From the NCBI RefSeq assembly GCF_026151205.1, contig NC_087081.1, positions 15,922,837 through 15,986,836 of the forward strand: DNA of 64,000 nt, in the 5' to 3' direction. This DNA is from Bolinopsis microptera (taxonomy: Eukaryota; Ctenophora; Tentaculata; Lobata; Bolinopsidae). Under the pieces are notes generated by a model. It was given only the letters and a program-made list of their open reading frames with translations, did not search any database and was not told the origin of the DNA. A program made the position numbers and the translations under genes. Positions 48,916-60,189 of this stretch are shown one piece after another. Within the stretch, counting starts at the first letter, position 1, and each line of letters opens with the position of its first letter.

Positions 48916-49680
48916 ATCAAAAAAATTTCGATAAACTAGTTATTTTGCCAGCAAGGAGCTGACAGAATTATAATTTTTTTTTGTGACAAAATTACCCTAT
49001 TTTTGACCATGTTGCGGTAGTTTAATTGTGACACTGTTAACATATTACCACCCGATAATGATTTATGTGACTGGTGCATGGTACTAGCAGTGTTGTTTGG
49101 TCCATAGTACGTAATACAAAGGGTTTAAGCTGGTATATCATTATTTGTTCAATTTCACACATGTTCAGATATCATCAAGATTGTGTGACAAAGTAAACTT
49201 GTCTGTGCCTTCTGTGTTTTAATTCCTTGCGACTATATGGGTACATATGACCATTACTATATGATATAATAACAATTCCTAGCACTTCCAGGCCATTAAC
49301 TAAACCTACACTACTCAGCATTGCTTATCAGGGTTCCCTAAACATTGTTCACATATTTTCTTAAATGTGTGACAGAGTAAACCTGAGTGCACCATCTAAC
49401 GAAAAAAGTCTTTAAATATGTAGGTAATGGTCATATGTACCCATCCAATCAACTGGACACTCAAAATTTTGGTCAAAAACGGCAGCAAGGGGTCCATATT
49501 TACTCTGTCACATGTTTATAGTGTGACAATGTAACCATTTCCGTGCCGGCCGTATTTAAGCGATATCTTATCACCTGATTAAGATATCGTTATGTGACAA
49601 AGTTAGCCTAGAGGATGAGACGATTATCCTAACCATCAAGGGTTTGTGTAATTTCATAGTGTGACAAAGTCAACTACACT
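48916..49680. repeat. Diverged GTGACAAAGT-motif region
   Basis: The core GTGACARAGT(A/T)AAC of the 308-bp repeat recurs at about 49190, 49370, 49520, 49590 and 49660 without the rest of the unit. It looks like an older, decayed extension of the tandem array. No gene is seen. A short frame at 49681-49935 follows, with no domain recognised. Confidence 0.5.
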
Positions 49681-50219
49681 GTGCCTTTTAATAGGGTCAC
49701 TTATATTTACCAATATCCTCAAACTCAAATGAACGTGTCCATATATAAGTCACACCTGCCCAAGCTAGAGAGCCATGGCAGGGTCAGCAAGCAAGGCCCG
49801 GGCCAAAACAAACTGAGCCGACTGGGTATAGAAAATATCAATATGGAAACAATAGAAACAATAATAGAAGAATATAAAAAAATATTAAGGAGGGACAAAC
49901 CGGGGCCCCTCCCCGGGGCCGAAGAGAAAAAGTGATCCTGAGTGTTATGTGTTCTTCTCTTCTTCGTTATTGAGGGTGGACGTGGGTATCCGATCTTGTT
50001 TGCTGTAGGGGGTTCTGTTCTTGTGAACGTATAGTCCTGTGTATTGAGGGGGTTAATGGCGTACATCAATTGTGCAATTGAATGTGTCGGTGGTTTCTGT
50101 ACTAATTTTAATTGTGATTCAGATTAGTGGCATTTTAATGAGATTTTTACTAAGAAGCACCTGAAAAGTAGTCACCTTCAATCTCCAATAGCCATGTATA
50201 ATGTATAATGTATAATGTA

Positions 50220-50530
50220 TCTCTACTATAATTCAGAGAATTATGTACACTGTACGTACGACCGCCCACGTGCAAATTAGATGAAAAATAGGAATTTAGG
50301 TAACAACCAAAAGGTTCCATGGCAACGGTGTTTTAATGCACACATGCACGTGCAAAGATTGTTTTAACGTCATTTTGATCGGTTTGTGGTAATTACGTTG
50401 TGTTTAAAGTGTTTTATATTTAAATCGGCTGTATCTTCGGTAATTGAGATGGATATTTTTTGATGCGATTAAAACTTTATTTCAAAGAATACTTATACTA
50501 GCTTCGTCCCTGTAACCACGGGCTTTCTAG
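50220..50530 (+). mobile_element. Helitron-like element, copy 3
   Basis: It starts TCTCTACTATAATTC after an A and ends TTTCTAG before a T. The 3' hairpin is CCCTGTAACCACGGG. It sits inside a TATAATG microsatellite (50191-50219 and about 50535-50608), so the empty site can be inferred. The interior parallels the elements at 36242 and 36536. Confidence 0.75.
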
Positions 50531-50608
50531 TTATATATAATGTATAATGTATAAGGTATAATGTATAATGTATAATGTATAATTTATAGTGTATAATGTA
50601 TAATGTAT

Positions 50609-51857
50609 TTTGATTCAAAGTGTAATGTTTTATATTGAGACTGGTAATGGAATGTTAAATCGATTAATAATAATCGAACAGCTCAAGTTGTTTTCAGATC
50701 AGATGAAGAGATAAACGTTTTGGAATTATCATGTTAAGAACTAGAAGACCGAAAAAGATAAAACGAACCTTACGGGCCAACTCTTCATGTCACGGACAAG
50801 GAGTAATCAGAGGACCCGATATGTCTTTGGAGATAGACTCAGAGCACAGTTTGGTGTTATGACGATTATTTATTTTTTCCCGATCCATGACTCAAAGTGC
50901 CGAAGGCACAAAAGAGTCAAGGACAAGGGTTAGCGAACGAGGTTTTTTTTTGTATATGGTAGCTTTGCGACCGTACCTGCGAGCGTGCGAGCGACCGTAC
51001 CTGCCTGCACACGTACACTGTAATCGCCCACGTGACTACCTGCGCAAAGTTATTTTGCTGAATAATCCGAATCAGCTAATTGTTGGCGCGCGGCGCTGAA
51101 CTGACCAAGTACATTGTTAATTTCACCATGTACATATCCCACTAGGCACTAATTGATAGCATACTATTATTATTTTGAGTTACTTATACTATTTTGCACA
51201 CATCCCTGTCGGGTGTCAGGTTGCATAAACAATAAGCATATGGTTTTTAAAAATATACACGATTTTCAAATTCAATATGGAATTATATTAACTTGGTGGC
51301 GCTCGGCCTGTCACTTCGCCATATCTGCATACTTATAAACAGTAAAAACTGGGGTCCTCAGGTTGTATAGAAAATGATAAAATACGCCATCACGGATCGG
51401 GAAATTGAGCGGCCATGCACAAAAAAAAGCGGCCGCATTTCTTGTTTATCAGACTTACTGCTACGACTTGTCCATTTGTGATGGACTTACCCGGAGCGTG
51501 CTACATTGAGTCATATTATAGGTCAATTCTTGGACACTTGGTTTCCTAAATTTTTCTCTGCTGAGTATTTTCGCCATTCCTTTAATATTAGCATAATCAG
51601 AGATATTTATTTTTTGTTCTATTTACTGACTAATACGTACAAGCTGATTCTGCATCTAGCAATACAGTTCAAGTAAGATCCTAAATGGGTTGTGTCTGTG
51701 TAATTTTATCTAGCATTGAGTGTTTAAAATTAAATGCGAGTATTAAAATTGCACGGCCGTAAAAAACTGCGCGCTGAAATCTCAAATTGTCAATAGAATA
51801 ACACTGAAATTTCCTAATTTCGAGGCATATTTTTGCTACTATTTAATAATCGCAACC
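50609..51857. other. Gene-free stretch
   Basis: No supported gene; a GCGTGCGAGCGACCGTACCT-type repeat of short GCG/CCG motifs lies at 50965-51010. Confidence 0.4.
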
Positions 51858-52330
51858 TGAGAGTCTCGCCCTACAGATCAGGAATTGAGAGTATCGTCCT
51901 ACAGATCAGGATTTGAGAGTCTCGCTCTACAGATCAGGAATTGAGAGTCTCGCCCTACAGATCAGGAATTTAGAGTCTCGTTCTATAGATCAGGAATTGA
52001 GAGTCTCGTTCTACAGATCAGGAATTTAGAGTCTCGTTCTATAGATCAGGAATTGAGAGTCTCGTTCTACAGATCAGGAATTGAGAGTCTCGTCCTACAG
52101 ATCAGGAATTGAGAGTCTCGTTCTATAGATCAGGAATTGAGAGTCTCGTTCTACAGATCAGGAATTGAGAGTCTCGTCCTACAGATCAGGAATTGAGAGT
52201 CTCGCCCTACAGATCAGGAATTGAGAGTCTCGCCCTACAGATCAGGAATTGAGAGTGTCGTCCTACAGATCAGGAATTGAGAGTCTCGTCTTACAAATCA
52301 GGAATTGAGAGTCTCGCCCTCGGCCCTACA
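51858..52330. repeat. 28-bp minisatellite (GAGAGTCTCGTCCTACAGAT-CAGGAATT)
   Basis: About 17 contiguous units with small substitutions. GAGAGTCTC is partly palindromic. It lies about 0.7 kb upstream of the retrotransposon ORFs and could be either 5' UTR repeats of that element or unrelated. Confidence 0.93.
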
Positions 52331-53014
52331 AATCAATCCAGTTATACGAGACTCTACTACTATAATTATTGTCACCCCCAAACCAAATATAATATAAATC
52401 CCTGTCAAAATTCTTTGATCCACCTTACATTATGAAAGGGGAATATGATTAATTAAGAAAACTCATAAAGAACTAATTAAAAACTAGTGTAGTTACTAAT
52501 AATATAACAACTTAATATCACATAGGATCCTACCATTCAAGCATTGTAATTGTAATACTTATCAAACTGTTCATGAGTCACTACACCCATATTATGTAAT
52601 AAAGCCTTCACTTTTCTATAAAATTCACGACACAAATTTTCCATAACAATTAGAGTTAGTGGTTTTTTATACCCACAAACTTCCTGAAAATAACGTTAAT
52701 ATGTTCACTGTGAGCTAAGTTTATGATTCTCTGTGGTCATGCGTTGTGCTTTATCGTACAAATTGGTTTTCTGAATTTCTAAGTAGAGAAGCGATCGTTT
52801 TCGTTGTCTGTTATCCTTCAATAATTTAGAGATTTTAATAAATTTGACTCTTTTCAGCAAAGCATTAATATGGAGCCTTAATACTCATCTTTATATCATA
52901 AACCCCAAAATGGAGCCAAAATGTTACTCATTGGAGAAAAATTCAGCCAACATTTAAGCGAACACTTTTTAAAGTATTAAGCAAAATATCGCAACGCCTG
53001 AGAATCCAGTGACC

Positions 53015-53149
53015 ATGTCTGAGAAACGAAAATGTTGTCTAGAGGGTGAGGATACATCGTTTATTACCGATCACGATAACAGTCTTAGCACTGGTGATAT
53101 TGGAATACCAGTCTTCGGATTTGTGAGCAAGGTATTTTTCAACTTGTGA
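53015..53149 (+). CDS. Short upstream frame, 44 codons
   Basis: It reads MSEKRKCCLEGEDTSFITDH, then ends GIPVFGFVSKVFFNL. The AAG-GTATTT junction at 53131-53132 looks like a splice donor, so it could be a first exon or an upstream ORF of the retrotransposon. GIPVFGFVSK loosely echoes the GMLGFGVPSIYTFCAK segment of ORF1. Function unknown. Confidence 0.3.
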   Translation: MSEKRKCCLEGEDTSFITDHDNSLSTGDIGIPVFGFVSKVFFNL

Positions 53150-53262
53150 TTTTCTTGGCTTTAGTTCAATCATTTTTACTTTACATTACGCATCAACATT
53201 TTTGCTCTCTAATCTTTTCACAAGTGCACTGACTTGCTGATAAGAAACTGCTTGATTTTATC

Positions 53263-55056
53263 ATGTCCGGCCATCTTAACAAGTCGACCTCTGCTGCTAA
53301 CAAGACTCCTGCTGCTAAGAAGACTCCTGCTAGGAAGAACAGTATCACTAAACCTGCTGCCTCCGGGTCACCCTCCGACACGGAGGCACCCTCCCTCGGT
53401 ATGTTGGGCTTTGGTGTGCCATCAATTTACACGTTTTGCGCTAAGACGTGTTTAAACGTTTTACCTACCCTCTCCAAAGAAGATATAGATTTTGAATACA
53501 ACAGGCTCCGTTTAATTGACTCCGCATTTACTGGCAAAGCCACTAAGCCTGACACCAAACAAGCCGCCATCAAACAATATCTAACACGTCAAATAGTCGT
53601 TGATATAGATCAATCCATGAATAGTCTAACTGCGGCAGCTAACTTACTTTCATGTACTGTTAATGGGGAGTGCGAGAAGGCGGTGAAACATCTAACAGAA
53701 CGTGCTCTGACGGCGATCGAAGAAGTCTCTGATGAAACGAAGAAACAGACCACCCTCATCACACAGCAGACTGCAACTCTCATCTCTGAAGCCCCCTCGC
53801 AGAACCTTGACACTTCCAGAGAAGTTACAAGTATGCCTCATTCGCCGGTAAGACTTTTAGAGTGCGATCTTTCCGAGTTAACTTTTGATAAAGTTTCAAG
53901 TGAGCTAAACTTTGACATGCACCACCCTGGAGGCCGTATCACAACTTATTATGGCTCCGTCCCCTACACGTACGGCAGAACCTCACATCCTGTCTCTGTT
54001 GGGCCACTTCCACCCACTCTGGAACATGCGTACGAGCAACTGCAAAAACTGGACGCTGACATAACCCCAGAGAACTACACTTGCCTTTGCACTTTATACA
54101 AGGACGGATCGGTCGGCATACCGATGCATAATGACAGCGAACCTAGCATAATGGAGGATAGTCAAATTTTTACAGTGTCGATTGGAGCACCTAGAAACCT
54201 TAGGATATCAAGTACAGTAGGCCCCTTTGTCGAGCATAACATTCCACTTGAGCACGGTTCACTTTACGTCATGTCACGAGCAGATCAGGACAACTGGCGC
54301 CACGGCATTGACCGCGATATCTCGGTAAGGTTTCCACGCATTTCACTGACTTTCCGCAAACTGAAACAACAAGAGTCATGCACTGTGCCTGCACCTCCAG
54401 CTCTCCATCGGATACCACCTGTTGCCCCTCCAGCTCAGAACTCCTCCTCTCAGTCTCGTCACTCCAGGGTCCTATTCATACATGACTCTATCCATCGTGA
54501 AACACCTGAATGGTTGTTCGATCAGATACCCGGCCACCGCTGTCAGAAGCGTTTGAACTACCAGCTCATAGACTCTTTGGATCATGACCTCAAACATGCC
54601 AAAACTGTGATCATCTCATGTGGCATAAACGATCTTTCACGGTATGGAAAATCTGCCAAGAGTCTGGCTGATAACTTTTGTCCCCGCCTTGTCGAAAGCT
54701 GTAAGAGCAACAAAAGCACACAGTTTGTTTTTTGTGCTTTGTCTTTAACGAGAATTGGTTGGTTGAACAGAGAAATTGATGATTTTAATCTATGTATGGT
54801 GAATCTCGCCAGGGTGATACCCAATCTGACATTTTACGATGCCCATGCCGTTATCAAGCGGGTTCATTCATACTACGTATGGGACCGCAATGATAAGCAT
54901 GGCATCCATTTACATCACGATGTCAGAAGGGCTGTTGCATATGAACTTGTCAACTGCGTTGGCAAGTTATGTGGATCAGAACTGCCACGCCACAGGAACT
55001 GTGCGTGGCTCTACCACCATGAGCCTAACAGTCCTTTCAGATATCACCGTGGTTGA
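53263..55056 (+). CDS. ORF1: AlkB-like Fe(II)/2OG dioxygenase fused to SGNH/GDSL esterase
   Basis: An intact 597-codon frame. Residues 1-40 are basic and rich in KTPA/KKTPAR, suiting nucleic acid binding. Residues about 220-367 form an AlkB fold: H289-N-D291 iron ligands (IPMHNDSEP), SIGAPRNLRI, LEHGSLYVMS, H347 (NWRHGI) and RISLTFRK with R359 and R365 for 2-oxoglutarate. AlkB enzymes oxidatively demethylate alkylated DNA or RNA bases. Residues about 400-565 are an SGNH/GDSL-type hydrolase: HDS with Ser409, CGIND with Gly454 and Asn456, and HGIHL with a catalytic-type His549. The residue where Asp is usual, directly before GIHL, is His546, with Asp544 nearby. Esterase domains are known in CR1-group ORF1 proteins; an AlkB domain beside one is not something I know of. 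ORF2 starts 740 bases downstream. Confidence 0.88.
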   Translation: MSGHLNKSTSAANKTPAAKKTPARKNSITKPAASGSPSDTEAPSLGMLGFGVPSIYTFCAKTCLNVLPTLSKEDIDFEYNRLRLIDSAFTGKATKPDTKQAAIKQYLTRQIVVDIDQSMNSLTAAANLLSCTVNGECEKAVKHLTERALTAIEEVSDETKKQTTLITQQTATLISEAPSQNLDTSREVTSMPHSPVRLLECDLSELTFDKVSSELNFDMHHPGGRITTYYGSVPYTYGRTSHPVSVGPLPPTLEHAYEQLQKLDADITPENYTCLCTLYKDGSVGIPMHNDSEPSIMEDSQIFTVSIGAPRNLRISSTVGPFVEHNIPLEHGSLYVMSRADQDNWRHGIDRDISVRFPRISLTFRKLKQQESCTVPAPPALHRIPPVAPPAQNSSSQSRHSRVLFIHDSIHRETPEWLFDQIPGHRCQKRLNYQLIDSLDHDLKHAKTVIISCGINDLSRYGKSAKSLADNFCPRLVESCKSNKSTQFVFCALSLTRIGWLNREIDDFNLCMVNLARVIPNLTFYDAHAVIKRVHSYYVWDRNDKHGIHLHHDVRRAVAYELVNCVGKLCGSELPRHRNCAWLYHHEPNSPFRYHRG

Positions 55057-55796
55057 GCACTAATCCATAAATGAATTAATTATATAAAAATCAACCTTTT
55101 CTGTCAAGCCTTTAAATTAAGCATATCATCAAGTATTTTCATATCTTTTTCAGTACATCCTCACTCCTCATCCAAATTCATCATTTGATTGCTACCACGA
55201 TCGATTTTTGAAGAAATGATCTGATTGGTCGAAAATGCTTATCTTCTTAAGCTTATCAGATGAACTGATGAACATTCTTTCACTATCAAGCATTTTTGTC
55301 TCTTATCATCCCACCATACATTTCCTAAAACATTTTCACATTACCAAACAAAACTGTGCACATTTTATTTAATAATTATAGAAGCTTCTCTGGTAAATCA
55401 GCATCAAGCACGTTTCCTCAGTCAAAGTTCAGTGCAACAGTATTTTCGAAAACTTCACAAACAACTAAATAGCAAAAATCACCACACAAAACTACACAAC
55501 GAAACAATTTCACACATACAAATCACAACGACTTAATATACACTTTAGGTAAAGTCATATTATCATACTGATAAGCCCGAAAATCGAGATAAGGGCACTA
55601 TATTGTAACATTTGATTTAGCGAATATTTTTAACAAATAAGTAGATAAGACTCAGATCATGATTCTGTAGCATACAGGACCTCCGGTTCTCGTGAAAGAA
55701 TCTGATTTGCACTAGTATAGATATATTTTACGTTATTTATAAATTTATACATTTTTTATTCTCTAATTCCTCCACAAGCATAAGAGTTAACTTAAA
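55057..55796 (+). other. Inter-ORF spacer of the retrotransposon
   Basis: 740 AT-rich bases between ORF1 stop and ORF2 start, with no frame of note. This is long for a two-ORF non-LTR element, where the ORFs often overlap or nearly abut. An insertion here cannot be excluded. Confidence 0.5.
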
Positions 55797-58700
55797 ATGG
55801 CAGCGAATGGAAATGTTACTGATACTTCTGGTCATAAAATCAAAATAAAATGTGGTAGCTGTAGCGGCTGGTGTTATTCTTCCAAAAACATCCGCAGCTG
55901 TTCATGGTGCCAAAACAACGTCCACGTCAAATGTTTTAAGGAAAATTTAGGTTGTACAAGCTGTTGTGAAAGTCTTATTCCTGGATTTTACGCGGCTTAC
56001 TATGAAATTTACGATGACAACAATAAGCTTAATTGCGCTATTTATAATCCATACGCTCAAAATAGTCGATGTAATCTTATTGGAGACGCCATGACCAATG
56101 AAGAGCACCAGGATTCAACATGGAGTGACATTTCGGCTTTCCTAACTCACTGTCAGTATAAACAGCAACGTAACGTAAAAAGGTCGACATCCTCTCAACT
56201 TAAAACATTTTCCATGAATATCAGATCCCTTTTCAAAAATATTGATCAACTACGAGAAGATATAGAAATATATGATAAGTATGATGTATTGTGTTTTAAC
56301 GAAACTAACTGCACACTAGAAAAATTGCCTAACGGAATAAACGACATCACATTAAATGGATTCCATGAACCGTATATCCAAGATCCCATCCGCACATCGG
56401 GTAAAGGTGGGGGGCTTGCCATATACATACACAAACGTGTAGCTGACTCTGATAAAATTGATATTTTCAATCCCAACCCTGAACCCTCAAATACTAGCGG
56501 CGAATTTCAATTTATCAAGATCCACCAGTGTAAAGGATATAATAGAACAAAGATAATTGGAAATGTTTATCGCTCTCCCGCTAGAAAACCTGAAGCATTT
56601 CTTGAAATTTTTAAAAGTACGCTTCACAACCTGGGAAGACACTCTCGCAAACATATGACGTTACATGGAGATTTTAATCTAAATTTACTGAAGCACAGTA
56701 GCAACCAGGCATGTCAAAGCATTATAGATATTGCATCCTCTTACGGTTTCATCCAAATTGTATCACGTCCAACTCGCATAACAGACCACAGTGCCACGCT
56801 TATTGATCATATCTACACGAACAATCTTGAAGATACAATAAGCTGCAACGTATTAACGACAGATCTGTCGGATCACTTAGCGATAGTTACAACAATTAAT
56901 CTTGATAATACATCCACCAGCAGTTACCGCTCCGCATCTTATAATCAAAATCCAACACAAACCAACGTACGTAGTTTTAATGAGGCCAACAACCATAAAT
57001 TTAGAGATTTAATAATGGAAGAAAATTGGTCTGTAATACTAACAAATACCCCTGATGCTAACCAGCAGTTTGATTGTTTAAATTCGGCTTACAACAGGAT
57101 TTATAACGCTGCCTACCCGACAAAAAGACAGTCCGAGCGCAGACAAAATGAACGTGTTAATCCCAAACCATGGATACTGCCCTGGCTTGAAGAAGCTATA
57201 GAACGTAAAAATCAGGCATATCATGATTTTGTTAAGGAACCAGTTGATAGGAACCAGCTAAAATATGACCGTTTGAAAAAGTTTTGCACCAAACACGTTG
57301 ACAAAGCCAAAAACATACACTACAAAAAATTCTTTGAACAACACAAAGATAATTCTAAGAAGCAGTAGCAGATGATTAACGGACTTCTGAATAGGAAACC
57401 AGCCAAACCTACATCGATAAAACTGTCGGACGAAAACGGACAAGTCAGCACTCCGGCAGCAGTAGCAGAAAAATTTAATGATCACTTCTCAAACATCGCT
57501 CCAAAAATTAAATCTGAAATTAGTAGTAGGACCACTTTCGATCCTGGTGGGGCCCAGGGGACACTACGTAACCCTTCTCCAAATAGTATTTACATAAAAC
57601 CAGTCACAACTACCGAAGTTCAAGACGTTATTAACCTATTTAAGAATAAAGCTACTCTTGACACCAAAATCCAACCACTCAAAATTGCCAACAGCTGTCA
57701 TAATTTTACCACTGTATTGGCCCACGTTGTTAACAGCTCGTTCGAACAAGGGGTCTTTCCCCAAGCCTTGAAAACGGCAAAAGTAGTTCCTGTACATAAA
57801 GGTGGATCTAAAACTGACATCAAAAATTACAGACCGATATCTCTACTTGCCACTTTCTCAAAAGTCTACGAAAAGCTTATGCACAATCGAGTCATAAAAT
57901 TTCTTGGATACCTACAATATACTTTGTGAAAATCAATACGGCTTCCGCCCAGGTAGGTCTTGTGAACATGCACTTCTTAATGCTAAAGACAGAATCCTCA
58001 ATTCAATGTCTAAAAAGCAAGTTACTTTGCTCCTCTTGATTGACTTTAGCAAAGCCTTTGACCTTGTGGATCACTCCATACTCCTGAATAAGCTCGAGCA
58101 CTATGGCATAAGAGGTCTAGCTTTAAACTGGTTTAAATCATATCTTATGAACAGAAACCAGTTTGTATCAATTGGATCCTCTGAATCCTCAGCCAATCCA
58201 ATTATTTACGGTGTACCCCAAGGTTCAATTTTGGGACCTCTCCTTTTTATAATCTACATAAACGATCTTCCTCAAATATCAGAAATAGCTAATTTCATCA
58301 TGTACGCAGATGATGCAAACATTTTCCTAACAGGAGAAAATATAAACGAGGTTTATGATAAGCTCAAAATTCTTAGCGATGTCTTAGTTAAATGGGTAGA
58401 TAACAACGGATTAGCTCTAAATCTTAAAAAAACGAATTATATGATCTTTTCTCGACAAAGAAACCTCATTTATCGCGATGTAGTAATTTCTGGTGTCACA
58501 ATCGAAAGAAAAACAGAAGCCCGTTTCTTAGGTGTTATAATAGATAACAAACTGAACTGGTCGCAACATATTTCTGCCATGAAAATGAAAATGGCCAGAT
58601 ACATTGGAGTCATGTACAAACTTAAAAAATATTTGCCTCTGGAAGCACGTTTACAAATATATCACAGCTTTGTGCAGTCTCACCTTAATTACTGCTCCCT

Positions 58701-59283
58701 CGTCTGGGGTTTTGCTGCCAAATCCCATATAGAAACACTATTTGTTAAACAGAAAATGGGTCTTAGAGCAATACTACCAGGTTTTGTTAATTACTGGTAC
58801 AAAGATGGTACACCACCAGCAAGTACCAAGTCTGGTTTCTATGTACACAAAATATTGACAGTTCAAAGTATCATCGTGAAGAACGCATTAGTTTTTATAC
58901 ATAAGCTAAAAAACTTCCCAAGTCTAGTGCCTCCCTCTATAAAGAAAACAATACCTAACAGTGCACCAATATTTAACGTCGCCGATCCGGATTCGAGTCT
59001 TACAACTTTATGGTCAGATGAATACGGTAAACACCCTTACAATAATTCAGTATTCTACAAAGGTCCACTATTAGCAATAAACAGATATAGTGTCGCAGCA
59101 ACTTCCTTGCCAAGTCTATTCAACCTTAACATCTACAAAAGGTGCATAAAAAACATGCTCATTGATCAACAAAACGAGGGCATTGCAGACGAATGGCCTA
59201 ACTTTATGTTATACAATATAACGGGACTAAGGAAATCAGAGCGCAACATCAACCGTAATGCTAATAATAACTCTGTCCCATAA
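55797..59283 (+). pseudogene. ORF2: PHD-like finger, AP endonuclease and reverse transcriptase (one stop, one frameshift)
   Basis: The first frame (55797-57368) opens with a PHD-like Cys/His finger (CGSC, CSWC, HVKC, CTSC, residues about 20-60). The apurinic-type endonuclease follows, with SMNIRSL, CFNETN, GGGLAIYIHKR, LHGDFNLN and DLSDHLAI. TAG at 57366-57368 interrupts the frame, which resumes in the same phase to 57929 (KNYRPISLL). One extra G near 57906 shifts the frame. The rest (57904-59283) has QYGFRPGRSCEHALLN, IDFSKAFDLVDH, YGVPQGSILGPLLF and the catalytic YADD at 58303-58314. The architecture is that of the CR1/Jockey group. It would nick target DNA and copy the element RNA there. 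Confidence 0.88.
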
Positions 59284-59611
59284 GCACGCCATCACAGAAT
59301 CAATTTCACTGCATACCATCTCAGTTACACTGCCATCAATTCGCCAGCAAAAACGGCATGACGCTATGCGACTGATAACAGTCGTTAAATTTTTAAAATT
59401 TTGGAATAGCTAGCTAGCAGTAGCTATGCGCCTGTTTCCACTCTAACAACTCTAAAAGCATATTAACATGATAATTTCAACTAAAGGCAACGTTATATGT
59501 GCTCAGCTATGTTTTGTTTCGACAAGCTCTATTATATACATTTTAATCGTTTTAATGAGATCTAATCTTGTATGAGTTTTGAGTTTGAATTGATAACACT
59601 TATTATATCTA

Positions 59612-60115
59612 AGATGGCAAGTACGTACGGTACGTACCTTTAAATTAGCTGTACGGTACGTACTTAATAAAGTAGGCTGAAAGGTACAAAGCTTATTAAT
59701 CCGTCAATATACTGGAAATATTTTGGAGGAGAACTTTTTCTGCTTAAACAGTTGGCCCAAATAGTATTCAGTGTTTTAAGTTCTTCGTCAATTTGTGAGA
59801 CCAATTTTAGAGATTACGAGTATATTATGGACAAGCGTAGATTAAAGTAGTAGTAGTGTAGTACCGGTTAAGAGCGATCCGGTACAAAAATTTTCCTCTT
59901 AAATCTTTTATTGTTTTAACCACTGTGTTTATTTTCGACTTCTATCTCAAAAATTATGATGATAATACTAATCAAAAATTGCAAGTAATTCACTGAAGTT
60001 GATTCTAAAAATTTGAAAAAAAAATTGTACCTTACAGTGCCTGTACGGTACGTACCTTTAAAAGTAGCTGTACCGTACGCACTTAAAGCCCTGTACCGTA
60101 CGTACTTGCCATCTT
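59612..60115. mobile_element. TA-flanked MITE nested in the retrotransposon 3' tail
   Basis: Ends AGATGGCAAGTACGTAC and GTACGTACTTGCCATCT are inverted repeats flanked by TA on both sides. Sub-terminal GTACGGTACGTACCTTTAAA motifs recur at both ends. The 504-bp interior has no coding capacity. A TA target duplication is typical of the Tc1/mariner superfamily. Confidence 0.82.
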
Positions 60116-60189
60116 AGTATTATATATATTATTTTTTGAGTAAACATTGGCTGGTACTTCGGGCCGGTCCCCAACAAAAAAAAAAAAAA

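Larger units (their letters stand above)
53015..60189 (+). mobile_element. CR1-like non-LTR retrotransposon with AlkB-SGNH ORF1
   Basis: Two consecutive same-strand coding regions (53263-55056 and 55797-59283) are followed by a 0.9-kb non-coding tail. The tail ends with GGTCCCCAAC and a run of 14-15 A residues at 60175-60189. A TA-flanked MITE is nested in that tail (59612-60115). The left boundary is not defined: a 44-codon frame begins at 53015 and a minisatellite lies further upstream. No target duplication was identified. ORF2 has one nonsense codon and one frameshift, so this copy is nearly but not fully intact. Unity of ORF1 with ORF2 rests on strand, order and the family precedent of esterase ORF1 proteins. 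Confidence 0.75.

Noticed and set aside
49681..49935. 84-codon frame rich in Lys, Glu and Pro
   Set aside because: No homology recognised, no gene context, and it begins within the decayed repeat field.
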